From Sporosarcina ureae DSM 2281 (GTDB lineage Bacteria > Bacillota > Bacilli > Bacillales_A > Planococcaceae), in NCBI RefSeq assembly GCF_000425545.1, contig NZ_AUDQ01000003.1, forward strand, positions 124,001-188,000: DNA of 64,000 nucleotides, in the 5' to 3' direction. This document shows, in pieces, positions 55,917-64,000 of the stretch (within the stretch, counting starts at the first letter, position 1; each line of letters opens with the position of its first letter). The position numbers and the translations under genes are program-made. The notes beneath the pieces are model-generated. The model had not been told where the DNA came from. It searched no databases and was given only the letters and a program-made list of their open reading frames with translations.

Positions 55917-57584
55917 TCAGTATTCCATAATGATCGGAATAATCATCGGGCGACGTTTTGTTTGCTGATATAAATACGAACTCAATGTCTCACGGATCTC
56001 TTGTTTAATGTTTGTCCATTCAAACGTTTCTTTATTCACATACTTCTCGACAATTTTAGTAATCAGTTTTGTCGCTTCTTCAAACAGTTCCTCCGATTCG
56101 CGTACATAAACAAAGCCTCTTGAGACAACTTCAGGACCCGCCGCAATTCGTTTTTGCTTTCTGTTCAATGTCACAACGACTGTAAAGATTCCGTCTTGGG
56201 ATAATAGCTTACGGTCACGCAACACGATGTTTCCAACATCACCCACACCAATACCGTCGATCAAGACGTTACCAGCCTGTACTCTACCTGCCATACGAAG
56301 CTTTTCATTCTTGAATTCAACAATGTCGCCTTTGTCCGCAATGAAGATACGGTTTTTAGGCAGACCAACTTCTTGAGCGAGCTTGAAGTGTGCAATCAGC
56401 ATACGATATTCCCCTTGAATCGGAATAAAGTATTTAGGTTGCATCAAGTTTAACATCATTTTCAAGTCTTCAGCGGAACCGTGACCGGATACGTGTACAT
56501 TTCGTGTGGACGTCAGTACAGTTGCTCCAGCCTTTGCTAATTCATTCATCATCTTGTACATGGAAATTTCCATAACAGGTGATGGTGTAAATGTTATCAA
56601 TACTGTATCTGAACTTTTGATATTGATTTCTCTATGATGTTTACGGACGATTTTCTCCAATGCTTCTAGTGGCTCACCTTGGTTACCCGTTACAATAATT
56701 ACGATATCTTGATCGTCATAGCGCTCCATGTCTTTTACTGGAATCACAATATCGTCTTCCACTTGTAAATAACCTAGTTTTAACCCGACTTCAAAGTAGC
56801 TCTCCAAACTTTTACCAACAACTGCGACTTTCTTTTTCTTTGCTGCTGCTTGGTCTAGTACTTGCTGAATTCGAATGAAGTTTGATGCATACAACGCTAC
56901 TAGAATTCTTCCTTGTGCTTCGTGGAAAGTTTTAAAAAGACGTTTCTCGATTACAGACTCAGACGTCGTATAACCTGGACGCTCTGCTTCTGTAGAATCG
57001 GACATCAAGATAAAGACTCCCTCTTCACCAATTGTAGCCATTTTTGCAAAATCAGGGCGATATTTGCCTTTTGCTGCTTGGTCGAATTTGAACTCTCCTG
57101 TATTAACGATCGCACCTTCGCTTGTATGGAAGACAATTCCTAAAGAATCTGGAATACTGTGTGTCGTGTAAAAGAATGTCACATGCGTGCGCTTGAAGTT
57201 CATACGGCTTTTGCTTGTCACTTCAAAGAAACGGACATTAGATGGTGCCGGCATTTTCTTCAAATGTTCTTTCGCTAACGCTAATGTCAACTTTGTACCA
57301 TAGACAGGAGCTTGTACTTTCTGTAGTAAATAAGCGATTGCCCCAATTGCATCTTCATGACCATGCGTTAAGAAGATTCCTTTGATCCGATCTTTATTTT
57401 CTTCTAGATAGGTCATATCAGGTATTACAAAATCAATACCTAGCATTTCCGTTTCAGGGAACATTAAGCCTGCATCCATAACAAATAATTCATCATCGAT
57501 TTCAACGACATACATAGACTTCCCGATTTCCCCTACTCCACCTAGTGGAATCACTCTAATTAATTCATTTTGTATTTTCGTCAC
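55917..57584 (-). CDS. rnjB: Ribonuclease J2
   Basis: 555 residues with metallo-beta-lactamase and beta-CASP domains. The zinc motif is degenerate: residues 74-79 read HGHEDA where active RNase J1 has HGHEDH. This change, together with the spoIIIE neighbourhood, marks it as RNase J2, which has weak activity itself and works in a complex with J1 in 5'-end-dependent RNA decay. Other motifs are HVSGHGSAEDLKMMLNLMQP and PIQGEYRMLIAHFKLA. It ends at its own terminator. Confidence 0.93.
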   Translation of the reverse strand: MTKIQNELIRVIPLGGVGEIGKSMYVVEIDDELFVMDAGLMFPETEMLGIDFVIPDMTYLEENKDRIKGIFLTHGHEDAIGAIAYLLQKVQAPVYGTKLTLALAKEHLKKMPAPSNVRFFEVTSKSRMNFKRTHVTFFYTTHSIPDSLGIVFHTSEGAIVNTGEFKFDQAAKGKYRPDFAKMATIGEEGVFILMSDSTEAERPGYTTSESVIEKRLFKTFHEAQGRILVALYASNFIRIQQVLDQAAAKKKKVAVVGKSLESYFEVGLKLGYLQVEDDIVIPVKDMERYDDQDIVIIVTGNQGEPLEALEKIVRKHHREINIKSSDTVLITFTPSPVMEISMYKMMNELAKAGATVLTSTRNVHVSGHGSAEDLKMMLNLMQPKYFIPIQGEYRMLIAHFKLAQEVGLPKNRIFIADKGDIVEFKNEKLRMAGRVQAGNVLIDGIGVGDVGNIVLRDRKLLSQDGIFTVVVTLNRKQKRIAAGPEVVSRGFVYVRESEELFEEATKLITKIVEKYVNKETFEWTNIKQEIRETLSSYLYQQTKRRPMIIPIIMEY

Positions 57585-57665
57585 ATTGTTTCCTCCTATA
57601 TTCTATTCCCGCCCACAACGACTAAACACCATTATACGAGATAGTAGGCGTTCAGTACAAACAAA

Positions 57666-57692
57666 AAAAGCCGGATTGGTCGTCCGGCTTTT
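57666..57692 (-). terminator. Terminator after dapA
   Basis: A perfect 10-bp stem AAAAGCCGGA / TCCGGCTTTT with a 7-nt loop and a T-rich flank on the minus strand. Confidence 0.88.
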
Positions 57693-57697
57693 GTTAA

Positions 57698-58588
57698 TTA
57701 CAGAATCCGTGTTCTTTCTCCAAATTTTTCTAGCGCTTCATCGATAATCGCAGCTTCACTTTCGTCCATTTCTATAAGTGGTAAACGAACGCAGCCCATT
57801 GGTATGCCTGCTTTTTCTAGCGCATATTTCACAGGCACGGGATTCGGCGTCGAGAACAACGCTCTGAATACCGGCACTAATGAACGATGGAGGTCAGCGG
57901 CTTCTTTTATGTTGCCATTTTGGAACGCTTGAATCATTTTTTGCATTTCATTGCCTACTACGTGTGCAGAAACTGAAATGATTCCTCTACCGCCAATTGC
58001 AAGTAATGGCAATGTCAATGCGTCATCTCCACTGTATACTTCAAAATCATCAGCGGTTCCTTCAATGATTTCTGCCATCTGCTCCAAATTACCACTTGCT
58101 TCTTTGATCGCTTTAATATTATCAATTTTCGATAATGCAATAACGGTTTCAGGAAGCAAGTTGACGATGGAACGACTTGGAATATTATATAGCAATATCG
58201 GTAATGCCGTAACGTTAGCAATTTTCGAGAAGTGTGCATACATTCCTTTTTGGTCTGGCTTATTATAGTAAGGTGTCACGAGCATAATTCCGTCTGCCCC
58301 TGATCGCTCAGCAGCCTTAGTCAGCTCTATGGATTCCGCAGTATTGTTTGTCCCTGTGCCTGCAATCACTGGAATACGCTTATTCACAACCTTTACTACA
58401 AAGTCCAGTAATTCCTTCTTCTCTGTAACAGTAAGCGTCGGTGATTCACCAGTCGTACCGCTGACGATGACAGAATCTGTCCCATTCGCGATCAAATGCT
58501 CAAGCAAGACCGTTGTTTGGGCGTAGTCAATCGTGCCGTCAGGAGAAAAAGGAGTGACCATTGCTGTCCCTACATTTCCAAGTTGCAC
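57698..58588 (-). CDS. dapA: 4-hydroxy-tetrahydrodipicolinate synthase
   Basis: 296 residues. It condenses pyruvate with aspartate semialdehyde, the branch step to lysine, diaminopimelate and dipicolinate. Motifs are SGTTGESPTLT, VTPYYNKPDQKG (catalytic Tyr) and IKAIKEASGN (Schiff-base Lys). I choose the GTG at 58588, 9 nt after AAGGA; the ATG at 58597 touches the SD. It follows asd at 46 nt; the aspartokinase gene dapG that sits between them in B. subtilis is absent. Confidence 0.96.
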   Translation of the reverse strand: MQLGNVGTAMVTPFSPDGTIDYAQTTVLLEHLIANGTDSVIVSGTTGESPTLTVTEKKELLDFVVKVVNKRIPVIAGTGTNNTAESIELTKAAERSGADGIMLVTPYYNKPDQKGMYAHFSKIANVTALPILLYNIPSRSIVNLLPETVIALSKIDNIKAIKEASGNLEQMAEIIEGTADDFEVYSGDDALTLPLLAIGGRGIISVSAHVVGNEMQKMIQAFQNGNIKEAADLHRSLVPVFRALFSTPNPVPVKYALEKAGIPMGCVRLPLIEMDESEAAIIDEALEKFGERTRIL

Positions 58589-58634
58589 ATAGATCATTCC
58601 TTTTCGTTATCATTCTAAACTCTACCTGCACAAG

Positions 58635-59660
58635 TTATTTAATAAGCGCCTCGGCGATTTGCACAGAGTTCAATGCAGCACCTTTCAATAAGTTATCGGA
58701 CACAATCCAAAGATGGAATCCTTTTGGGTTATCCAAATCTTTACGGATTCTGCCTACAAACACTTCATCTTTATCTTCTGCATAAAGCGGCATTGGATAT
58801 AGTTGTGAAGCCGGATCATCCTGCAAAACAATTCCTGGTGCATTTTCCATCAAAGACTGGATATCTTTAACTGTAACGTCGTCATGATCGATTTCGATGT
58901 AAACAGATTCTGAATGTCCGGATACAACAGGTAATCTGACACATGTAGCCGCTACCGACATGTTTTGATCGCTAAATATTTTCTTCGTTTCATTGATCAT
59001 TTTTAACTCTTCCAATGTATAGCCCGACTCACCAAATGAATCAATTTGTGGAATGGCATTGAATGCAATTGGATAATGACGTTTTGCAGAAGCGGATGGT
59101 AATACTTCTGCTTCTATTTCACTACGATTCGCGAATTGTTTGCTTTGTTCTGCTAGCTCATCAATCGCTTCTACACCAGCACCTGAAACTGCTTGGTAAG
59201 TAGATACGATTAGCTTGTTAAGTCCGTATTGATCTTTAATAGGTTTCAATGCTGCTACCATCTGTATTGTAGAACAGTTTGGATTTGCAATGATTCCTGA
59301 ATGGTTTTTCAACTCTTGTGGATTTACTTCCGGAACAACGAGTGGTGTGTTAGGGTCCATACGGAATGCACTTGTATTATCAATTACAACCGCCCCGCTT
59401 TTCACTGCATCTTGTGCGAACTTCTCTGAGATACTCCCACCTGCACTAAAGAATGCAATGTCGATACCTTCAAAAGCTTCTGGGGTTGTTTCTTGTACAA
59501 TGTACGTATTTCCACCCGCTTCGATTTCATTGCCCGCAGAACGTTTGGATGCTAGTAACTTAATGGAAGTAGCAGGGAAATTACGTTCCACCAATTTCTC
59601 AAGTATTTTTGTTCCTACCGCTCCAGTAGCGCCGACAATTGCAACATTCACATTCTTCAT
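58635..59660 (-). CDS. asd: Aspartate-semialdehyde dehydrogenase
   Basis: 341 residues. It reduces aspartyl phosphate to aspartate semialdehyde. It has the NADP site IVGATGAVGTKI, the nucleophile Cys129 in NPNCSTIQM, and the substrate-binding Arg/His region RLPVVSGHSESVYI. Its product feeds DapA, encoded next, and so both cell wall diaminopimelate and spore dipicolinate. The ATG has AAAGGAAG before it. A gap of 117 nt separates it from dpaB. Confidence 0.97.
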   Translation of the reverse strand: MKNVNVAIVGATGAVGTKILEKLVERNFPATSIKLLASKRSAGNEIEAGGNTYIVQETTPEAFEGIDIAFFSAGGSISEKFAQDAVKSGAVVIDNTSAFRMDPNTPLVVPEVNPQELKNHSGIIANPNCSTIQMVAALKPIKDQYGLNKLIVSTYQAVSGAGVEAIDELAEQSKQFANRSEIEAEVLPSASAKRHYPIAFNAIPQIDSFGESGYTLEELKMINETKKIFSDQNMSVAATCVRLPVVSGHSESVYIEIDHDDVTVKDIQSLMENAPGIVLQDDPASQLYPMPLYAEDKDEVFVGRIRKDLDNPKGFHLWIVSDNLLKGAALNSVQIAEALIK

Positions 59661-59777
59661 CTATATCTTCCTTTCAATTATTAACAAGTACTATTAAGGA
59701 GAGTTAGTACTATCCTCGTCTCGTTAATTGTTATTGAACGAATTATAACATATTTTGCAGAATTTAAAAATCTATTA

Positions 59778-60368
59778 TCATGCATTGTTATGAATTATCA
59801 GTAACGGCTGCAATTGCTTACTATCAATTGCGGATGCAACAGTAGCGGGTAGTAATGAGAAATCCGAAATTAAGGAGTTCGGTTTTTTTATGCAATCATC
59901 TTGACCGAATGGAATAAAGAACACATGTTTCATATTCAATAACTTCATAAGATTCATACCGTTAAGGCCTAGTGCATCATTAGTAGAAATACCAAGTACC
60001 ACTGGTTTGCCATTACGCAATGTGGCTTTGGCCGCCATCAAAACAGGTGAGTCAGTAGCAGCATTAGCAAACCTACTCATAGAGTTACCTGTAAGCGGCG
60101 AAATCACCATGCAGTCAAGCGGATTGGATGGACCGAATGGTTCTGCTTCGACAATACTTGCCACTACCTTCTCGCCTGTCGCCTCTTCTATTCGTTTAAT
60201 CCACTCCTCACCAGTACCAAAACGCGTGGCGGCATGAAGAACTGAATGTGTAATGATAGGAACGACAATCGCACCTTCTTTTTGCAGCGAAGCGATCATC
60301 GGAAGCAATTGGTCATATGTGCAATGCGAAGCCGTGATGCCTAATCCGATTCGTTTTCCTTTGAGCAT
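59778..60368 (-). CDS. dpaB: Dipicolinate synthase subunit B (flavoprotein)
   Basis: A 196-residue flavoprotein (spoVFB). It begins LKGKRIGLGITASHCTYDQL, has the FMN-binding SPLTGNSMSRFANAATDSPV and the PVVLGISTNDALGLNG stretch. With DpaA it oxidises dihydrodipicolinate to dipicolinic acid in the mother cell, which is loaded into the spore core. Its ATG is 28 nt inside the end of dpaA, so the subunits are made together. Confidence 0.95.
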   Translation of the reverse strand: MLKGKRIGLGITASHCTYDQLLPMIASLQKEGAIVVPIITHSVLHAATRFGTGEEWIKRIEEATGEKVVASIVEAEPFGPSNPLDCMVISPLTGNSMSRFANAATDSPVLMAAKATLRNGKPVVLGISTNDALGLNGMNLMKLLNMKHVFFIPFGQDDCIKKPNSLISDFSLLPATVASAIDSKQLQPLLIIHNNA

Positions 60369-61147
60369 TTAGTTCCCCTTTCGTCTATACTCATTCTCAA
60401 AACCGCGTCAACCAAAACAGCTGCCGCGTCCTCGGGAAAGTGCTTCCCGGGCAATTTGAGGTGTATGGTATAGTATTCAGAGGAATCTGCATGCTTTAGG
60501 CACCCGGGTGCTGAAGAGACATCAAAAATATGAACAGCACCACTTTGATTTGGATTGAGCCATTGTGCCGGTATAGTGTTCACCAAGTAACCATGAGTGA
60601 ATCTTGTTGTTTCATCGAGCAGCAATGTGTTATAGCCTAATACTCCTGCTTCTGCTAGTTGCTCATCCGCACGGGCAACTATAGTGACAGTAGCCTGCAA
60701 CTGATGCAACGTATGTGCAATCGCTTTTCCCACTCGACCAAATCCTGCAATGTAAAAATGCTTACCTGCAATCTGTCGTTTCGTTTGCTCATAAAAGACA
60801 TGAACGAACGCTTCTGCAGTTAATTGAGCATTTCTCCAAATGAATTGCTCATTTTTCAGATAATTCGTATGCGAAATACCTTTCTTAGCAAGCTCTTGTC
60901 TCCAATCAGCTGAAGTATTACCGGAATAGACAGAAGAGCCTTCTTGCAAATAGTCGACGGGAATGCTTTGTTCCATTAACAATAAAGGTAGTAGAAGGTA
61001 GTCTGGCTTTGTATTCATCAGAGTGTTTTTTAACTGTTCATTAAACGTATCAGAACATACATACTCACTGTCAATCCCTGATTTTACTAATAGTTCATTC
61101 GCTATTCGTAGGCGTTGATCAGTCCCTACTACAAGCCATTTAGTCAT
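60341..61147 (-). CDS. dpaA: Dipicolinate synthase subunit A
   Basis: A 268-residue protein (spoVFA), shorter than the roughly 297 residues of B. subtilis. The N-terminal DpaA_N domain holds DYLLLPLLLMEQ, and the C-terminal Rossmann domain has HFYIAGFGRVGKAIAHTL. Conserved QLTAEAFVH corresponds to the glutamate region near the active site. The C-terminal end is trimmed and basic. The ATG lies 8 nt inside ymxH. Mother-cell (sigma-K) expression is expected from B. subtilis. Confidence 0.93.
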   Translation of the reverse strand: MTKWLVVGTDQRLRIANELLVKSGIDSEYVCSDTFNEQLKNTLMNTKPDYLLLPLLLMEQSIPVDYLQEGSSVYSGNTSADWRQELAKKGISHTNYLKNEQFIWRNAQLTAEAFVHVFYEQTKRQIAGKHFYIAGFGRVGKAIAHTLHQLQATVTIVARADEQLAEAGVLGYNTLLLDETTRFTHGYLVNTIPAQWLNPNQSGAVHIFDVSSAPGCLKHADSSEYYTIHLKLPGKHFPEDAAAVLVDAVLRMSIDERGTKCSKENESD

Positions 61148-61418
61148 ACCCTTCTACTTCCTTTCTGTTCAATTCATGTGTTTTGCCAAATAAAATTCGG
61201 TCTTCTCCCACCAGTACAATTTCATGCCATGGAATATATTCAATAATATCCTGGTCTTTTTGACGAAAAAGTGTTTTCCCTAACTTCTTCCGAATTTCAA
61301 ATCCAATGATCGCTCCTGTTTTGCGGTCGAACAGCAAGTCTGTTTCTGCCAAAAAGCCATATCTCATACCTTCTTCTACTTGAATCAGCTCTTTTTGTGC
61401 CAGTTCTGATAATCGCAT
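61140..61418 (-). CDS. ymxH: YlmC/YmxH family PRC-barrel protein
   Basis: A 92-residue PRC-barrel protein (YlmC/YmxH). It opens MRLSELAQKELIQVEEGMRYGF and contains DLLFDRKTGAIIGFEIRKK and EYIPWHEIVLVGEDRILFG. The function is unknown. The place between mlpA and the dpa genes is as in B. subtilis. It overlaps dpaA by eight bases, so it is co-transcribed with the dipicolinate genes or provides read-through into them. Confidence 0.92.
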   Translation of the reverse strand: MRLSELAQKELIQVEEGMRYGFLAETDLLFDRKTGAIIGFEIRKKLGKTLFRQKDQDIIEYIPWHEIVLVGEDRILFGKTHELNRKEVEGYD

Positions 61419-61476
61419 GGAAGCCCTCCCTCATTTTAGATCTCTTTCATCATATGTATGAGAGGCCGGAAGTCGA

Positions 61477-62736
61477 CTAGTTCTGCAGTTTTTTTAATTG
61501 TTGAATATTTGATTTAGGCGCGATAATGGATGTTGCACGATCACTTGCCAACATTTGCTGTCCAAGTCGATAGACACTTCGTTTTTCAACGCTTTCAATG
61601 TGTTTGACTACTTCATCAATTGTCTGATGTTTGCCAAGCACTAATTCATTGCGACCATTTCTATACATACGCGATTCAGAGCCTTCCAAACCAAGAACAA
61701 AGCTACCTTTAAGTTGCTCTTTAGCGTTTCGCAATTCTTTATCTGTTAGACCGTCATTTAGCACTTCAGCAATGACCTGGTCAATTGTACGATATGTCTC
61801 TTGAAAGTTTTCAGGAGAGGTTCCACAATAAATCACAAAGGATCCAGCATTTTTATACGCAGCATAATACGTATAGACAGAATACGCTAGTCCCCGGTTT
61901 TCTCGAACTTCCTGAAACAACCTAGAAGACATTGTTCCGCCGAGGATACTATCGAATAAGCTTAACTCGTAAATCTTATCGTGAGTTGAAGGCAAAGAAG
62001 GATAACCAAAACATACATGGGCTTGTTCAATATCTTTTGCTTTGATGATTTGTTGTGCCGTAAAGTTCGGCACACTTTCATCTATTATTGAAGCAGAAGC
62101 CTGTTGTTTACTTTGATAGCTTCCGAAGTTTGCTTCGATCAATTTGATTAAACGTTCATCATAGCTTCCTGCAATCGAAATAACCAAATTTTCAGGGCGG
62201 TAATGTTTCACCATGAATTCTTCGACCATTTCTTTCGTAAATGACTTAATCGTTTCAATCCGTCCTCCTACAGGCTTTCCAATTGCATCTTCAGGGAACA
62301 TTCCCGCCCATAACCTTTCATCTACATCTTCATCGGGCATGTCTTCAACAGAGGATATTTCATCCAGAATGACAGATTTCTCTTTTTCCATCTCTTCTTC
62401 TTTGAATTGGGAATGGAAAAACATATCGGATAAAACTGTCAATGCGTACGAGGCGTGATGACTTAATACTGTAGTGTAATAGCATGTCATTTCTTTGGAA
62501 GTAAAGGCATTCAGATCGCCTCCAATCTGATCGAACTGCTCGGCAATCATTCGTGCACTTCGTGTATTGGTTCCCTTGAAAAGCATGTGTTCAATAAAGT
62601 GGGCAATACCTTCTTGTCCTTTTGTTTCATTTGCTGAACCTGCATGCACCCAGATCCCGATCGCAACAGACTGTAAATGTGGCATTTTTTCATGAATAAT
62701 ACGTACACCATTTGAACAATTATATTTTTGAATCAT
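61477..62736 (-). CDS. mlpA: MlpA (YmxG), M16 family zinc peptidase
   Basis: 419 residues. It has the inverted zinc motif HFIEH (GIAHFIEHMLF), followed by the downstream Glu region EKSVILDEISSVED. The C-terminal half has the RENRGLAYSVYTYYA motif. It resembles mitochondrial processing peptidase beta subunits; B. subtilis MlpA affects extracellular protease levels. The ATG at 62736 is 8 nt after AAGGAG; a GTG nine bases earlier overlaps it. It is the third M16 protein in this window. Confidence 0.95.
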   Translation of the reverse strand: MIQKYNCSNGVRIIHEKMPHLQSVAIGIWVHAGSANETKGQEGIAHFIEHMLFKGTNTRSARMIAEQFDQIGGDLNAFTSKEMTCYYTTVLSHHASYALTVLSDMFFHSQFKEEEMEKEKSVILDEISSVEDMPDEDVDERLWAGMFPEDAIGKPVGGRIETIKSFTKEMVEEFMVKHYRPENLVISIAGSYDERLIKLIEANFGSYQSKQQASASIIDESVPNFTAQQIIKAKDIEQAHVCFGYPSLPSTHDKIYELSLFDSILGGTMSSRLFQEVRENRGLAYSVYTYYAAYKNAGSFVIYCGTSPENFQETYRTIDQVIAEVLNDGLTDKELRNAKEQLKGSFVLGLEGSESRMYRNGRNELVLGKHQTIDEVVKHIESVEKRSVYRLGQQMLASDRATSIIAPKSNIQQLKKLQN

Positions 62737-62761
62737 AGACTTCACTCCTTAAATAAAGTAC

Positions 62762-62803
62762 AAAAAGCCTCCTTCGCCGCAACTTGTGCAGGAAGAGGCT
62801 TTT
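62762..62803 (-). terminator. Terminator after pnp
   Basis: AAAAAGCCTC pairs with GAGGCTTTTT, with a further CTTC/GGAA-type inner pairing. A T tract follows on the minus strand. Confidence 0.82.
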
Positions 62804-62819
62804 TTGACGGATTAATTAA

Positions 62820-64000
62820 TTACTCTTTGCTAGCTTGTTCTTGTTTTTGCTCTTTTTCTTTTTCTTCTAGAATAACTACTTTTCGTGAAAGATTGACTCG
62901 ACCTTGTCTGTCAATTTCAATTACTTTTACAAATAGCTCATCTTCTAATTTTAATACGTCTTCCACTTCTTTAGTACGTGCTTCCTGAATTTCAGAAATA
63001 TGAAGCAAGCCATCTTTGCCTGGGAAGATTTCTAAGAATGCACCGAATTTCTCAATACGCTTAACTTTTGCTAAGTAGTACTCGCCTACTTTTGCTTCGC
63101 GTACAATATTTTCGATCATGTTCTTAGCTTTTTCGTTCATTTCAGAGTTTGGTGATGAAATATAAATCGTTCCATCTTGCTCTGTATCAATTTTAACTTG
63201 AGTTTCCTCAATAATTTTATTAATTACTTTTCCACCAGGTCCGATTACGTCACGAATCTTGTCCGGTTTGATATGGATTACTATAATTTTCGGAGCGTAC
63301 GCAGATAATTCTTCACGAGTTGAAGAAATGGTAGTCAACATATGATTAAGAATTTTGATACGGCCGATTTTTGCTTGTGCTAGAGACTCTTCTAAAATCT
63401 GACGAGATAAACCGTCGATTTTGATATCCATTTGAAGCGCAGTAATACCATTGTTAGTACCAGCTACTTTAAAGTCCATATCGCCTAAGTGGTCTTCCAT
63501 TCCTTGAATATCTGACAGAATAGAATAATCTTCATCTTTTTTAATCAATCCCATAGCAATTCCTGCTACTGGCGCCTTAAGTGGTACACCAGCATCCATC
63601 ATAGCCATTGTAGAGGCACAGATTGACGCTTGTGAAGATGAACCATTAGACTCCAATACTTCTGCAACTAGACGCATTGTGTAAGGGAATTCCACTTCAT
63701 CCGGTAGCATAGGCAGCAATGCCCGCTCTCCTAATGCACCGTGACCAATTTCACGACGGCCTGGACCACGAATCGGGCCTGTTTCACCGACACTGAAGTT
63801 CGGGAAGTTATAATGATGCATGAAGCGCTTCGATTCATCTGAACCTAAACCATCAATAATTTGATTTTCACCAAGCGCACCTAATGTACATACACTTAGT
63901 ACTTGTGTTTGTCCACGTGTGAATAGTGAAGAACCGTGAGTGCGTGGCAATAGACCTGTTTCAGATGATAATGGACGGATTTCGTCAAGTCCACGGCCAT
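62820..64000 (-). CDS. pnp: Polynucleotide phosphorylase (C-terminal part, cut by window edge)
   Basis: The C-terminal 393 or so residues of PNPase, open to the window edge: the frame reads [20 protein letters not shown] before the first internal Met. Domains seen are the second RNase PH core ([24 protein letters not shown]-type [18 protein letters not shown]), a KH domain ([19 protein letters not shown]) and an S1 domain ([19 protein letters not shown]). The tail is Glu/Lys/Gln-rich. It degrades RNA 3' to 5' using phosphate. The first RNase PH core lies outside the window. Confidence 0.96.
   Translation of the reverse strand, partial: GRGLDEIRPLSSETGLLPRTHGSSLFTRGQTQVLSVCTLGALGENQIIDGLGSDESKRFMHHYNFPNFSVGETGPIRGPGRREIGHGALGERALLPMLPDEVEFPYTMRLVAEVLESNGSSSQASICASTMAMMDAGVPLKAPVAGIAMGLIKKDEDYSILSDIQGMEDHLGDMDFKVAGTNNGITALQMDIKIDGLSRQILEESLAQAKIGRIKILNHMLTTISSTREELSAYAPKIIVIHIKPDKIRDVIGPGGKVINKIIEETQVKIDTEQDGTIYISSPNSEMNEKAKNMIENIVREAKVGEYYLAKVKRIEKFGAFLEIFPGKDGLLHISEIQEARTKEVEDVLKLEDELFVKVIEIDRQGRVNLSRKVVILEEKEKEQKQEQASKE

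Overview
This 64 kb window is chromosomal DNA of an endospore-forming, low-to-mid GC Firmicute. Gene content and order match the Bacillus subtilis ymf/ymc/yne/ymx regions, but the block order, the TTG/GTG/CTG start use and the protein sequences look more like Sporosarcina or a related Planococcaceae genus (inference from eye, not from a search). Sporulation genes are abundant: spoVR, yhbH, prkA, sirA, cotE, spoVS, spoIIIE and dpaAB. I found no rRNA, tRNA, CRISPR array, insertion sequence or prophage.

Layout. 1-3.8 kb: spoVR (cut by the left edge), yhbH and prkA. 4-4.8 kb: a YitT-type membrane protein gene broken by a one-base loss in an A-tract. 4.9-12.3 kb: a one-carbon/formate block. purU releases formate, a formate dehydrogenase with a DUF1641 partner oxidises it, FdhD matures the enzyme, a DUF2294 protein is unexplained, and an OFA-family antiporter moves formate or oxalate. 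12.3-18.4 kb: a zinc metallopeptidase, serC, an orphan RsbR-type STAS protein next to an unknown protein, yqkE, hmgL, a YqkD-like hydrolase and yneF. 18.5-23.3 kb: sirA, transketolase, ynzC and the SOS pair yneA-yneB facing lexA, with four LexA-like boxes between them.

23.4-32.9 kb is read leftward: mutS-mutL-glpD-hydrolase-miaA-hfq and then ynbB. 33-37.7 kb: a possible 46-residue peptide gene, cotE, ricA, miaB, spoVS and ymdB. 37.7-43.8 kb: rny (with a long structured leader), recA, cinA, pgsA and rodZ. 43.8-48 kb: ymfK, ymfI, ymfH and ymfF. 48.2-53.1 kb: the nucleoside ABC importer nupNOPQ. 53.5-64 kb: spoIIIE, rnjB, dapA, asd, dpaB, dpaA, ymxH, mlpA and pnp (cut by the right edge).

Most of the window is conserved housekeeping. 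The best leads for something undescribed are three 5' leaders with strong unexplained structure: rny, the OFA antiporter gene and the formate dehydrogenase gene. Others are two sporulation genes (spoVR, cotE) that appear to start with CTG at the same distance from a GGAGG site, an unknown protein paired with the RsbR paralogue, and a long inverted repeat between spoIIIE and the nup operon. No novel multi-gene system is claimed.
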